Source: Nematostella vectensis (taxonomy: Eukaryota > Cnidaria > Anthozoa > Actiniaria > Edwardsiidae). Taken from it: DNA of 64,000 nucleotides. Position 1 is the stretch's first letter; every line of letters begins with the position of its first letter. The stretch covers positions 11,794,084 through 11,858,083 of the forward strand of contig NC_064044.1 of NCBI RefSeq assembly GCF_932526225.1. The letters run 5' to 3'. The position numbers and the translations under genes were made by a program. The notes under the pieces were generated by a model. It ran no database searches, was not told where the DNA came from, and saw nothing but the letters and a program-made list of their open reading frames with translations. This document shows, piece by piece, positions 12,101 through 27,000 of this stretch.

Positions 12101-15100
12101 TTGAGTTTGGATATAACAATGGTACCCATTGTTATGACGGAGTCTAAGCTATTGCGCCACTCCTTATCACGTTCCCAGAGGCACCTTTTTAGATCTCAAT
12201 TCATCTTCCAATTACTATCTCTAAATTCAATTTTGTTCAGGTATGAAGATTTCCAAGTTCCCGACACAATGAATGTGCACGGAATATACGACACGTCAGC
12301 GAGCATGTTGACGTTCGAGTCTCGCACGGAATATCAGCATTACTTGGAAAAAGAGGCGGGTGTTTCAGGGTCGTATTTCGGGTTCTACGGTGGAGTTAAA
12401 AAGGCATGGGGCAGCTCAGAAAGCACTTCATCCAACAGCCTTCTTTCGATATTCGACGTCGATGTCGACAGGTATGCATATCAGTCATTCTTGTTTTAAA
12501 AACTGACGTTTTTATAACTCACTTGGTCATTCCCTATTAGGCATTACATACCATATTTGGGAGTCCGCTTCAATCATCTTTTCGCTTTTTTATAGCTCTA
12601 GGGCTTTGTAAGTCGAGAATTTTAAAAGTAAACTTAAAAGGAATTCGTGTTTACTACGATTTTTCTGGCAGCCATCTTGGAAATGGAGCCTAGTCCTAAC
12701 GTTTTACAATATCACAGGTCTCCCGCGCGCTCGCCCCAGGCTCTTTTAGACCATTTAGGAAAACGACAGCCATTGATTGATATGCGATATAAATCAAGGG
12801 TGGGGCAGGTGGTGGAGCACTGGTGGCGCCAATATTTTCAAAACTTAAGGAAATAAACAGAAGGGGCGTGGCTGTGGCCCCCACCACAATATTTTCTATG
12901 TGTTTCTGTATTGTGCCCCCCCCCCAGTCTTAAGTGGCTTTCTAACGGCTATGTAAATATATACATTTAGAGAGAAAATCACCGCTGCTTTTTTTAGAAT
13001 GATAAATTACACGGGCGTAGATGAATTTAGAAAGCAAATAAACCTCTTTACTCCTTAAACACTAAAATGGTCAAGTCACTAGGGTGGGGGAGATGGAACC
13101 AGTTCATGGGGTCTTACATGAAGAACTAACATCAAAGATCAGTACTTCATACAGGGCCGTAAGGGTTATGGAGAGGAGGCGCACATTGCTGTCGATATAT
13201 CGGCCATGTCTAGTCCCGAAACCGGTTTTACTGGTTTTTACCCCTTGAGGACCCTGACTATACACACACCACAGCTATAATCGTTTATAAAGTATTAATG
13301 TAGACGGATTCACACATGAACACGGTCCATTGTTTGGGCCCTACTTCGGTTTGTAAAGACAAATATCGGACCCGACACCAAAAAATCTATTCTCAGCAGC
13401 AGAGTTTTAGAAGTCGGGCCGACATCATTGAACATTCTCTAAATCAATCATTAATAAATCAAGTTTTAATAAGGGAGCGGTCATTAATTACTGGGGGGTG
13501 GGGGAAAAATTTTGCAAAACCCTGGGCTCAAAAATTTTGTCTCCCCCCCTCAAATCCAAGCCCAAAAATCGTGACCCCCCCTAGACCGGGCACCCAAAAA
13601 TCTGCACGCCCCACCCCCCCCCCCCCACCACCACCACCACCACTAAAATATAGATCAACTAGCATGGCAATTTTGTCCTATTTAATTGTATGAATCTTCA
13701 CTTTTCCCTAGTTTAAGAGTGGCACAGAGATAAACAACAAATACCGGTGTTTCTAGGTAACGACTACGTCGTCGACGACATTAACAAAGACATTCTAGGT
13801 TTCGCAACATTTTAATGTATTCGTTTTGTTTAACTGATTAAAACGGGCAGCTTTGTCCGTCAACCATGTGAGAGGGATTCTCAAAATTTATATAAAGACA
13901 AGATTTGCACCTGAACAATATGGAACTACAATAGTAGGAAACATTGTGAACTGGATAAAATTTACATTTGAACAATCACTCTCTCGCTCAGTATTATATT
14001 GAAACCAGACTTAAATTCGGCGCCACCCCTTAAATGACAAAAAATGTGACCCCCTAAATCGGCGCCCAAAAAACACAGCCCCCCCCCTACATATTTGCCC
14101 CCCCCCCCCCCAGTAATAAATGACCGCTCCTTAAGCACGTTTTAAGCTTGTTGTGTTTGTACTTCTCGGCTTAGGTACGAGATTTTCAAAGATGAGGTGA
14201 AGCCGCAGGACTTGAGCAGAGCATTTCTAAGGGAATTCATGAGCCTGCCTCCTTCATACTTTGACACTAAGGCCCCGATTGCCTACCGTAAGTATATTGT
14301 TATTAAAATTTTATTGCTGTTATTATCTTATTCATTGCTGCTATTATTGGGCTCGTAATCCAGCCAAAAATAGGGTGAATGTATGAAACATTAGTCACTT
14401 TTGGGCTCCCTCCTGTTAAAAATCCTGGCTACGCCGCTGTAATCGTAATTGAATGATGATGATGATCAGGGGCGTAGCCAGGGAGTGGCCTAGGGGGCCC
14501 GGGTCCCCCCTTCAAGCAGCCAAAAATACAGTAAAAGTATGAGACATTATCTAAAATACAGGAGAAAATGCCTTGAAAGGGCCTTTTGGGCCCCCTGATG
14601 ATATATGATGAATCGGTTTATTAGCCACATTTGCACTCTAAAACTGGGATTGCAGTGGCGGCCAATTCACAAAACAAATTTACAGGTTACAGTAGTGCAA
14701 AGCGTTTAGTGTGTGGTACAAAGTCTCTGGGCCCTCGTGTTTCCTGGACGAATGCCATAGCAATGGCTAACAATCTTTGTTGTTTCTAAAATAATACTAT
14801 CAATTATCATAATAAATCTAGCAGGCAAAGGGGTAATCAATGTTGCCGTTGTTTTTTTCTTTTTTTTTTAGAGGATTTCGTTCTTCGTTGGGGAACGCAC
14901 TACATCAAGTCGGCAAGATTTGGAGGCCAGTTAGAGCTGCGGAAGACGGTGCAACGCACCTCTTCACAAACCAAAGAACAGGTAAAATATATTATTATTA
15001 TATTTTTATTATATTTATTATTATATATTTGTATACATATCTAAAAAAGGTCAATAAGAAAAATTATGATGATAATTTAATGAAAACGATGAATACATTC

Positions 15101-17951
15101 ATTTTAAAACGATGGAAATTACAGCATTACTTATGTGATCACGCCGAAGGAACACTGTTTAACCCCCGCACATTAATAACAAATTGTTACTTTCTGACTG
15201 CCTAAATGTATATACAAACCTGACCAATAGAACAACATCATTGGCTCTTGGCTTCTTGTTCTTGGTACGACGTGTATCGGTCTGGGCGCCAGGTCATAGT
15301 AGGCTTTTTATGCCGCATAGCTCCGCTTTGTTTCGAATACCTCCCCAGGGTACGCGCTTTTCTATTGTAAACCAATCGAACTTGTTGGTGATTTCTGTGG
15401 CTCCTTTAATTTTACCAGCTGGTCGAATAGTGTGGACCGGAAAGAACATTAAACTGTGATGGCGTATGTGACTGGCGGAAGGATTATTTAGTTAGCCTTC
15501 TTAGTTATCAGGAAGACTTAAGTCAATCTTGAAGGAATTTGCTCCCTTGTTCAATAATTGATAAGGTGTTCATCGCAAGATGGTATTATTTCATCTTGTT
15601 CTCTATCTGCAGCTAATGAAGTAATCTGGATTGAGTCACTTTTGATTATGTTGTCGCCAATGGTGATGGTTTACGGTTGAAGGTGTCTTTGAGCGATAGT
15701 GGTTGAGCGGGAAGGTAAAAAGGAAGATGGTGAACCAGGAAGGTGAATAACAAAGATGGAGGACCAGAAAAGTGAATATGGAAAATGGTGGACCAGAAAG
15801 GTTAATATGGAAGATGAAGGGCCATGAAGGTGAATATGGAAGATGGTGGACCAGGAAGGTGAATAAGGAAGATGGTGGACCAGGAAGGTGAATAAGGGAG
15901 AAGGAATAGTGAATATGGAAGATGAATGGCCATGAAGGTGTATAAGGAAGATGGTAGACCAGAAAGGGGAATAAGAAAGATGGAAAGGTGAATAAGGAAG
16001 ATAGAGGACCATGAAGGCGAATAAGGGAGATGGTGGATCAGGAAGGTGAATATGGAAGATGAAGGACCAGAAAGGGGAATAGGGAAGATAGAAAGGTGAA
16101 TAAGAAAGATATATAAAGGACCAGGAAGGTGAATAAGGGAGATGGAAAGGTGAATAAGGAAGATAGAAAGGTGAATAAGGAGGATAGAGGACCAGGAAGG
16201 TGAATAAGGGAGATGGAAAGGGGAATAAGGAAGATGGAGGACCAGAAAAGTGAATATGGAAGATGGAGTACCAGAAAGGTGAATATGGGAAGATGGATGG
16301 CCATGAAGGTGAATATGGAAGATGGAGGACCAGAAAGGGCAAGATGGAAGATGGAAAGTTGAATAAGGAAGATGGTGGACCAGGAAGGTGAATAAGGGAG
16401 ATGGATACGTGAATAAGGCAGATGGTGGATCCGGAAAATGAATAATGAAGATGGTGGATCAGGAAGGTGAATATGGAAGACGGAGGACCAGAAAGGGGAA
16501 TAAGGAAGATGGATAGGTGAATAAGGAAGATGAAGGACCAGGAAGGTGAATATGGAAGATGGTGGACCAGGAAGGTGAATATGGAAGATGGAGGACCAGA
16601 AAGGGGAATAAGGAAGGTCGGGTGAATAAGGAAGATGGAGGACCAGGAAGGTGAATAAGGAAGATGGTAGACCAGAAAGGGGAATAAGGAAGATGGATAG
16701 GTGAATAAGGAAGATAGAGGACCAAGAAGGTGAATAAGGAAGATGGTGGACCAGGAAGGTGAATAAGGAAGATGGTGGACCAGGAAGGTGAACCCTTCTA
16801 GGAGAGCTATCTAGAGAGCCTTTGGTCTTTCTTTCGTTCGTCCATTTATGCCTCAGAAACAAACAAACAAACAGGCGTAAACAATCAGAAAAAAAGCTTT
16901 ACTAGCGGGTATGTCTAAATTAAAATGTGTTCTATATTAGGTGTCTGAGATGTTAGAAGCAGAATACAGAAGTCTTTTTTGGAGTGCTGGAGCAAAGTAC
17001 AGTACAAATGAAGGCACAACCAACAGACAAGAGAACAAGTTCACATCTTCCTCTATCGTGGTGCAGGGAGGGAGTCAAGAAATCGCGTCTATTCTGTCTG
17101 ACGAGTACGCGCCAACATTTAAGAATGAGTTCAAGGTAAACCATAAAAAATATATAGCTTTCGCAACATACTACATAACATGGAAACAGTTTGCAGGTAC
17201 TACACCGGAACAGGCCCGTACCCACAGGCCCGTACCCACCCACCCAAAAAAAGGGGTTTTTGTATGCCTTTGCAGTATCTCCACGGGACGTTTATTGTCG
17301 GATTTGGCTAAATACCAGAGTGATCTAGCTTATACTTTATAGTTTTGTCTACAAATAGCACGTCTATTGAGAACCGAAAGTAGATCTTCGGCCGTTGTGT
17401 GTGTGTGGGGGGGGGAATGCGTTCGCACCCCGTGCAACCCCCCCCCCCCCCCTGGGTACGGGCCTGCCGGAAGCATAACGAGAGCAGTCCCCCTCCCCTC
17501 TTTCCAACATTTGTAAATCTTCGCACTTACCGTATTTTCGCAATGGAAATTTACCGTGAAAAGCCATAAGGGTCTGTTGCTCATTTCGGATGTTCCAAAT
17601 CTTGAAAGGCGTGGCTTCAAAGCATCAACGATTACCCCAAGGCCTTCAAGTTCCACCTAAGCCCTATTACAGACCTGGTGGACTTCCGAGGGAACGATCT
17701 TTTCCCAGACGAGGAAGTAACTTGGGGCTGTGAGGCGAAAGCTTCAGAGCTTCAGACCGACCCCAAAAATAACAGAAAGTATTTCACATACGATGGCGAG
17801 GGTGGAGTGGAGAAGAGGCAGTACTGTGACATGACGAGCCGAGCGGAAGTGGATGCACAGCTCAGACAGAGACGGGAGAGCTTGAAGAGAGCCATTGAAG
17901 TCTACATGGAGGAGGTAATGCGATGAGGAATTGATGAAAATGATGATAATA

Positions 17952-17993
<42 letters not shown>

Positions 17994-18008
17994 GTGTTGT
18001 TAGTGGAC

Positions 18009-18047
<39 letters not shown>

Positions 18048-21000
18048 AATGATAATGATAATAATAATTTTATGGTGGTGGTGATAATAAAGATAATAAT
18101 GGTAATGATGATAATTACACGATTTTATGCTGCGTCATCGCATGAACTTCATCATGTAATAAAAGTGACCAATTCCACCAATCAGAGCGCCTGTACTATC
18201 TCAATTCTTTTATGAAATGTTACGATGATGATTACAATGATCATCATGATGTTGTACTCGTCTATCCAGGGTCCCATCTCGATTAGCGAGGTAAGCATCC
18301 AGGCTGGAAAGCGTGGTTGCCAAACATCGCGCCAGGAGAGTACCCAAACCCCTCCCACATGGATTGCGTTCACTACCTCATCTAGCAGGGTTGTTGTCTC
18401 TTTCGACATGAGAGAGGATTTGGTGGCTAAGCCCGAGACTAAGGCAGTAAATATATCTAAAGACATGATCCGCTTGCTGAAGTTTAGGTAGGTGACATAC
18501 TCAGAACAAATCGATATATCTGAAGTTTTACAGGCAGTGGAAACATAAGAAAGAACCGCAGAAAAACGAGATTCTGGATGGCGTATGAAACTATCCCTAT
18601 TCCTAAGGAACGTTGTAGCTGTAGAGTTCTGCGTTTTTCCAAAAACTCAAAATCTTTTTTCTCCTTTTTGCAATTCGTGTCTGTCAATAAAAATTGAAAT
18701 GGCTTGATTGACTACGCACATTCGCGAATACTACGAATTCAAGATAATTCTCGCCTTACCTTAACACCAAAAGCTCATGCTTTTGGTCCCCTTGTATCTA
18801 TCTTTCAAAGACTGGAACATATTATCTTATTCCCTTAAAGCGACAACAAATGGTACACAAGCGAGGATGATGGGGTCTTTCATGCTTATGATGGATATGA
18901 TAATGGTGATAGCGCGACCCTATCAAACAAGAAAGTGTCCATATTTGGACTGATACTGACATATGATGAAAGTAAAGGCACCTTGACTCTCGCAAATAGA
19001 GATTTTGAAGAAGCCCAGGGATACTTCGCGGTACCAGAAAAGCTGAAGGGCACAGTCGTTGCTAAGGTATGTCACGGTAACGGTGAGTTACTCTCACACG
19101 TCACTTTACCAAACCCCTACTTTTGACATGACAAGCATGTTATCCGCCCCTAACTCGACCTCACCGCTAACTTTGACCGTTCGTAACTTCTAAGTCAATC
19201 AATAGTCTTTATTTTCAAAGGGCAAGCATTTTAAACTTTTAAAAGGTTTTTAGCAAAATAAAACCCTCTAAATAATACATAAGAACACTGCTTGTCTACT
19301 TGTGACGAGCCATCGATGCACAAGTGAGTCGTCAAAGGCATCAAACACATAGGTGACACAAAGATGATAGACACAAATGTATATATTACCTACCTCACCT
19401 AAACTTATCCTACCACTGACACTACCTTACATCTACCGCCTAAATTACCTTAGCTCTTACGATGACATTACCTTACCTCTACCACTGACATTACTTTACC
19501 TCTACCACTGACATAACCTTACCTATACCATTGACATTACCTTACCTCTACCATTGACATAACCTTACCTCTACCACTGACATTACCTTATTTCTACCAC
19601 TGACATTACCTTACCTCTACCACTAACATTACCTTACCTCTACCACTGACATAACCTTACCTTTACCACTGACATTACCTTACCTCTACCACTGACATTA
19701 CCTTACCTTTACCACTGACATTACCTTACCTCTACCACTGACATAACCTTACCTTTACCACTGACATTACCTTATTTCTACCACTGACATTACCTTACCT
19801 CTACCACTGACATTACCTTACCTCTACCACTGACATTACCTTACCTCTACCACTGACATAACCTTACCTTTACCACTGACATTACCTTACCTTTACCACT
19901 GACATAACCTTACCTCTACCACTGACATTACCTTACCTTTACCACTGACATTACCTTACCTTTACCACTGACATTACCTTACCTCTACCACTGACAATAC
20001 CTTACCTCTACCACTGACATTACCTTACCTCTACCACTGACATTACCTTACCTCTACCACTGACATTACCTTACCTCTACCACTGACATAACCTTACCTC
20101 TACCACTGACATTACCTTACCTCTACCATTGACATCACCTTACCTCTACCACTGACATTACCTTACCTCTACCACTGACATTACCTTACCTCTACCACTG
20201 ACATTACCTTACCTTTACCATTGACATCACCTTACCTCTACCACTGACATTACCTTACCTCTACCACTGACATTACCTTACCTTTACCACTGACATTACC
20301 TTACCTCTACCACTGACAATACCTTACCTCTACCACTGACATTACCTTACCTCTACCACTGACATTACCTTACCTCTACCACTGACATTACCTTACCTCT
20401 ACCACTGACATAACCTTACTTCTACCACTGACATTACCTTACCTCTACCATTGACATCACCTTACCTCTACCACTGACATTACCTTACCTCTACCACTGA
20501 CATTACCTTACCTTTACCACTGACATTACCTTACCTCTACCACTGACATTACCTTACCTCTACCATTGACATTACCTTACCTCTACCACTGACATTACCT
20601 TACCTCTACCACTGACATTACCTTACCTCTACCACTGACATTACCTTACCTCTACCACTGACATTACCTTACCTCTACCACTGACATTACCTTACCTCTA
20701 CCACTGACATAACCTTACCTCTACCACTGACATTACCTTACCTCTACCATTGACATCACCTTACCTCTACCACTGACATTACCTTACCTCTACCACTGAC
20801 ATTACCTTACCTCTACCACTGACATTACCTTACCTTTACCATTGACATCACCTTACCTCTACCACTGACATTACCTTACCTCTACCACTGACATTACCTT
20901 ACCTTTACCACTGACATTACCTTACCTCTACCACTGACAATACCTTACCTCTACCACTGACATTACCTTACCTCTACCACTGACATTACCTTACCTCTAC

Positions 21001-24000
21001 CACTGACATTACCTTACCTCTACCACTGACATAACCTTACTTCTACCACTGACATTACCTTACCTCTACCATTGACATCACCTTACCTCTACCACTGACA
21101 TTACCTTACCTCTACCACTGACATTACCTTACCTTTAAAACTGACATTACCTTACCTCTACCACTGACATTACCTTACCTCTACCATTGACATTACCTTA
21201 CCTCTACCACTGACATAACCTTACCTCTACCACTGACATTGCCTTACCTTTACCACTGACATTACCTTACCTCTACTACTGACATTACCTTACCTTTACC
21301 ACTGACATTACCTTACCTCTACCACTGACATTACCTTACCTCTACCACTGACATTACCTTACCTCTACCATTGACATTACCTTACCTCTACCACTGACAT
21401 TACCTTACCTCTACCACTGACATTGCCTTACCTTTACCACTGACATTACCTTACCTCTACTACTGACATTACCTTACCTTTACCACTGACATTACCTTAC
21501 CTCTACCACTGACATTACCTTACCTCTACCACTGACATTACCTTACCTCTACCACTGACATTACCTTACCTTTACCACTGACATTACCTTACCTCTACCA
21601 CTGACATCACCTTACCTTTACCACTGACATTACCTTACCTCTACCACTGACATTACCTTACCTCTACCATTGACATTACCTTACCTCTACCACTGACATT
21701 ACCTTACCTCTACCACTGACATTACCTTACCTCTACCACTGACATTACCTTACCTCTACCATTGACATTACCTTACCTCTACCACTGACATAACCTTACC
21801 TCTACCACTGACATTGCCTTACCTTTACCACTGACATTACCTTAGCTCTACCACTGACATTACCTTACCTCTACCATTGACATCACCTTACCTCTACCAC
21901 TGACATTACCTTACCTCTACCACTGACATTTCCTTACCTATACCACTGACATTACCTTATTTCTACCACTGACATAACCTTACCTCTACCACTGACATTA
22001 CTTTACCTCTACCACTGACATAACCTTACCTCTACCACTGACATTGCCTTATTTCTACCACTGACATAACCTTACCTCTACCACTGACATTACCTTACCT
22101 CTACCACTGACATTACCTTAGCTTTACCACTGACATTACCTTACCTCTACCACTGACATTACCTTACCTTTACCACTGACATTACCTTACCTTTACCACT
22201 GAAATTACCTTACCTCTACCACTGACATTACCTTACCTCTACCACTGACATTTCCTTACCTATACCCCTGACATTACCTTATTTCTACCACTGACATTAC
22301 CTTATTTCTACCACTGACATTACCTTACCTCTACCACTGACATTACCTTACCTCTACCACTGACATTACCTTACCTCTACCACTGACATTACCTTATTTC
22401 TACCACTGACATTACCTTACATCTACCACTGACATAACCTTACCTCTACCACTGACATTACCTTACCTCTACCACTGACATTACTTTACCTCTACCACTG
22501 ACATAACCTTGCCTATACCATTGACATTACCTTATTTCTACCACTGACATAACCTTACCTATACCATTGACATTACCTTATTTCTACCACTGACATAACC
22601 TTACCTCTACCACTGACATTATTCTACCACTGACATAACCTTACCTTCACCATTTACATTACCTTACCTCTACCACTGACATAACCTTACCTTTACCACT
22701 GACATTACCTTGCCTCTACCATTGAAATTAATTCGCAAATCGTGTTTTCCCCTCATCTTACCTTACCTCTTCCCCACCTCAACAATTCCCATTTCCCTCT
22801 CTCTGACCTAGCCTTACCTCCGCAGATCGACTGGACTCCCGAGGATCGGTTCAAAAAGAGTATTGAAAACTCAATTGGGAACTTGCCTTGTAACGTTGAC
22901 TGGTCCAATGCGATGCGTTTTGATCCAAGGAATGAATTTGGTGGAAAATGTCTCCACTTCACCGCATCCACTGCCGGGTCTATTTTCGTCGTCTTTTCAG
23001 CGATACCAAAAAATCCAAAAACGTGGTACTACGTTGAGATATCGCCATACGGAGTAGGCATCTACAAGGTATTGATTTGCGGCGCAATAAGACAACCATT
23101 TTCGCCAAAATATAAACACAAACGTGCATGGAGTCTAATTTCATTAAGGTTTTTTTGTCAAATACATCGTACAATAACGCAGTAGCCTTTTTTTTATTTT
23201 ATTTTTAAATCGCCTGGTAAAATATTCAGAGTTTTAATAATAACAATAACACCATTTACTATCAAATTTTATTGTACTGGACAAAGTTGAAACGTTCGCT
23301 GTTGCAGGCTCAAAAGCTACGAGTAGTCTCATTGAATAATAATGCAGTTGGTCTCGGAGATAAAAAGCTGTACCAGTCATACTTCGTTTGCCTGAAAGAA
23401 TCCGAAGAGAGCACCTTGGTTGAGTACGGGAAGACTAAGAGCAGCTCTAGGACTGGAGATGTGTTCCTTACAATGATAGATACCAAAGAAGATGACAACG
23501 AACCACTAAAAGTCCGATTCTACGCATTTGGTAATGATGACAACGACTTACAGGTAAGAACCATGGGAGGGTACTGGGTGTATGAATAAGATTTTGGGTA
23601 TGTTGCTTAAGATATATGATATAGGATATGGTGCATGGCATAGGTCATAAGTTATTACGCATAGAGTGATATATGGTATAGGGATAGCTTATAACAGTAT
23701 AAGTTATAGTATAGGTATATGGCATAGGGCATTTGGTATATGGAAAAGGTATATAAGAACACGTCGTATGGTAAAGGAGATATGGATAGGTAAAGGTAAA
23801 CTTTAAACGAACGTTCGTTTAAAATTTCAAATCGTGAATCTTGAATCTTGAAAAAGGTGCTTTTATACGGCCAAAGAACACACAAAAAGTAAACATAAAC
23901 ACAAAGACTACACACGTCTTTTCAGCAAGTTTTTTTTACAAATTTTGTTTTTCGCCCTATGTTTACCGTAAAATCAATAGGAAACCTTTAACAAAACGAT

Positions 24001-27000
24001 ATTCTCTTTTTTCGCATATAATTCTCTGCTATAAATTATTCTTCGCTTCTTTGTTGGTAGCATTGAAATAGAAAACACTTCGCCAATATTTTGTGGTATT
24101 GCCGTTTTGTGGTATCGTCCGTTTTAAGGAAAATACGTTGTTTTAGATTTTCCCGCCAAAACTTGGAATTATTCACTCTCCTTTCGCGCGGCTAGGAAAA
24201 TTTTCAAAGATCTGTGGAAAATCCAAATTTCAATCAAATTCAATTCCCTTTACAGAATTTAAAAGATTATCTATGCTTTCTTTTGACTAGATTTATTTAA
24301 GTGAAAGGTTTTAAGAACTTTATAGAAAAGCTAATAGCTTCAGCGAGACTGACCGAGGCCGAGTCCGCCATTTTCCGAACATGCGCTGTTGAACATGCGA
24401 ACATTGCTGGATGTTAATGCGCTAAATAAATTTTCTATGTCTCAGATCACGAATGCAAACATTCAAGACCGAACTCTCACACAAACGAACTGCATGGGAA
24501 GCACAAAACACGATTCAAGCATACCCTATTGCATCCAAGATTGTCATCCTTTCTGTGATCCTCTCGCTGGTAAGTTCACAAAACTTTTTTTTAGGTTTTT
24601 TTACTTGCTCATTTCTTCTGATTGTTTATGTTGTAAGGAGAAAAGAGGAGGCCAGCCCGCGGCTAATGAGTGTAATCGCTACCGTGTAAAGCTGGAGTCA
24701 GGCGATTACAGTAGAGAATGTCCGGCTGGCTCTCATCCGGATAAAAACCGTGTTTGTAGAGGTAAATTCACAGTAATAAGGTCAATAAGTGACCTTATCT
24801 CCGATGATTTTTTTGAAAACGCGAAAGATATTTCAGAATTGTAAGAGATCTGTCAATTGTAATTTTTTTCGAAGATGTAACTGATAATTTACAACGGATG
24901 CCCTGTTTAATTGTGCGGACTCTAATAGATATTTTGTCTCCCGCCGAAAGAAAACTGATGCGAATTCCGCTTTAAAAGGCATTTCCCTTCCTGATACTAA
25001 TATCTTATACCTGTTTTGTGCTTTTCTTTATGGATGGTGTTTTTATCTCTTTCATAACTCTACCCAACCTAAATCCACATTCCTTCCTTTGTTTTCTTCA
25101 TGGTCTTCCTTACTCTGTCTTGTCTTTCAGCAAGTTACGAACTGCAGTATAAACGTGGCCGTCATTCGGAAACAGAAATCGCTGGTATGATGCTTACAAA
25201 GAGAGCGACACTGTTCACAATCTATAGGCAAAAGAGTGTACCGGAGAAGGGTTTGATGTTGTGAGATGATGCGGCAAAGAAAGGCTCCAATTCAAGCATT
25301 TTTTTCTTAGCGAGAGATCGAGCTTGCATAGGCGCCAAGCGTCTTCCACAGAAACCCAAAAATATTTCTCACAGCTAAAAGCACAATTGACGTCCAGAGC
25401 TTCGTAGGTCTAACACACAATCACAAATCGGTAAAAAGTAAGTTTCCTAAAATATAATATGCAGAAAACAGGGGACAGAACATTGAGATGGTGCGCAAAA
25501 AAAAGAATTCGTTCGAGCACGCGGTTTCAAAGCTAAAAAAAGGAAAAAAAAACAGAAAGACATAAAAAAAACCCTGAGTTTCGGAAGATGAGATGAACCC
25601 GAACATGCAATGCAATGCAACACCTGAGAGAGCGCCGAAAAGCACAGAGGTCTAGAAAGCAGACAAGAGATACATACTTACATAAGCTTACTAAATCCAC
25701 AACAACTCAACAACGCAGAGCTAGGGGGTGACTCCGATAAAAACAGACGGCAAAATCAATTTTAACCCTGAGGGATATCACTTTGGGTAGGGTCAACAGA
25801 AATTATTACCACTAAAGACAATTTGAGTGTGTTCAACAGAAATTCTTACCCCCAAGAGATAGGAAATTGGATGTGATCAAAGGAGGTTTTTTTTCAATAT
25901 TTATCCATCCATATTTAAAACCTGTTTTATTACCACCAATCTGAGGCCTAGCCCACCCTTTGTCCGGGCGTCCGTCTTGAGCCCTATCCGTCTCTTTGTC
26001 TGTACGTCTAAGCGGCCCCATTATTTATGCTTATTTGAACGACTTTATTTCACAAAGAATTATACAATTTTCAGATGTGAATCTGCTGAGTGACTTCACA
26101 ATGTGCTTATGGGTGAGAATACGACAGGCACCAGGTCCCACCTCGTACGAGCTAGTATTGTATGGGGAAAATAATATCGTTATGAGAGCCAGAATTGTCA
26201 ACAATAAAGTGCGATGGGAAGCCTTTGCTTTTTCAGGATGGTAAGCTCAACATAAGAACAGCATGATATTTAGTGCCACACGTGGGGTCCCATAGGTTGG
26301 AGCTCCATAGGTTGGAGCTCCATAGGTTAGGATTCCATAGGTTTGGGTTCCATAGATAGGGTAACATACATAGGGATCCATACGTGGGGATCCATACGTG
26401 GGGTTCCATAGGTTGGGGTTCCATAGATGGGGTTCCATAGATTGGGTTCCATAGGTTAAGGCTCCATAGGTTGGGGTTCAATAGTTTGGGGTTCTATACG
26501 TGGGGTTACAAAGGTTGAGTTTCCATACGTGGGGTTCCATAAGTTAGGGATCCATACGTGGGGTTCCATAAGTTGGGGATCCATACGTGGGGTTCCATAG
26601 GTTGGGGTTCCATAGATGGGGTTCCATACGTGAGGTTCCATAGGTTGGGGCCCTATGGGTTAAGGTCCCATAGGTTGGGGTTCCATACGTGGGGTTCCAT
26701 AGGTTGGGGTTCCAAACGTGGGGTTCCATAAGTTCGGGATTCATACGTGGGGTTCCATAGGTTCGGGTTCCATAGGTTGGGGTTCCATAGATAGGGTTCC
26801 ATATGTGAGGTTCCATAGGTTGGGGTTCCATACGTTGGGGTTCCATACATGGGGTTCCATAGATGGGGTCCCATAGGTTGGGGTTCCATACGTGGGGTTC
26901 CATAGGTTGGGGTTCCAAACGTAGGGTTCCATAAGTTGGGGATTCATACGTGGGGTTCCATAGGTTCGGGTTCCATAGGTTGGGGTTCCATAGATAGGGT

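Noticed and set aside
15671-16862. Minus-strand Leu/Pro/Ser/Phe-rich repeat protein
   Set aside because: Open frames arise from a stop-free minisatellite in an intron, in overlapping registers.
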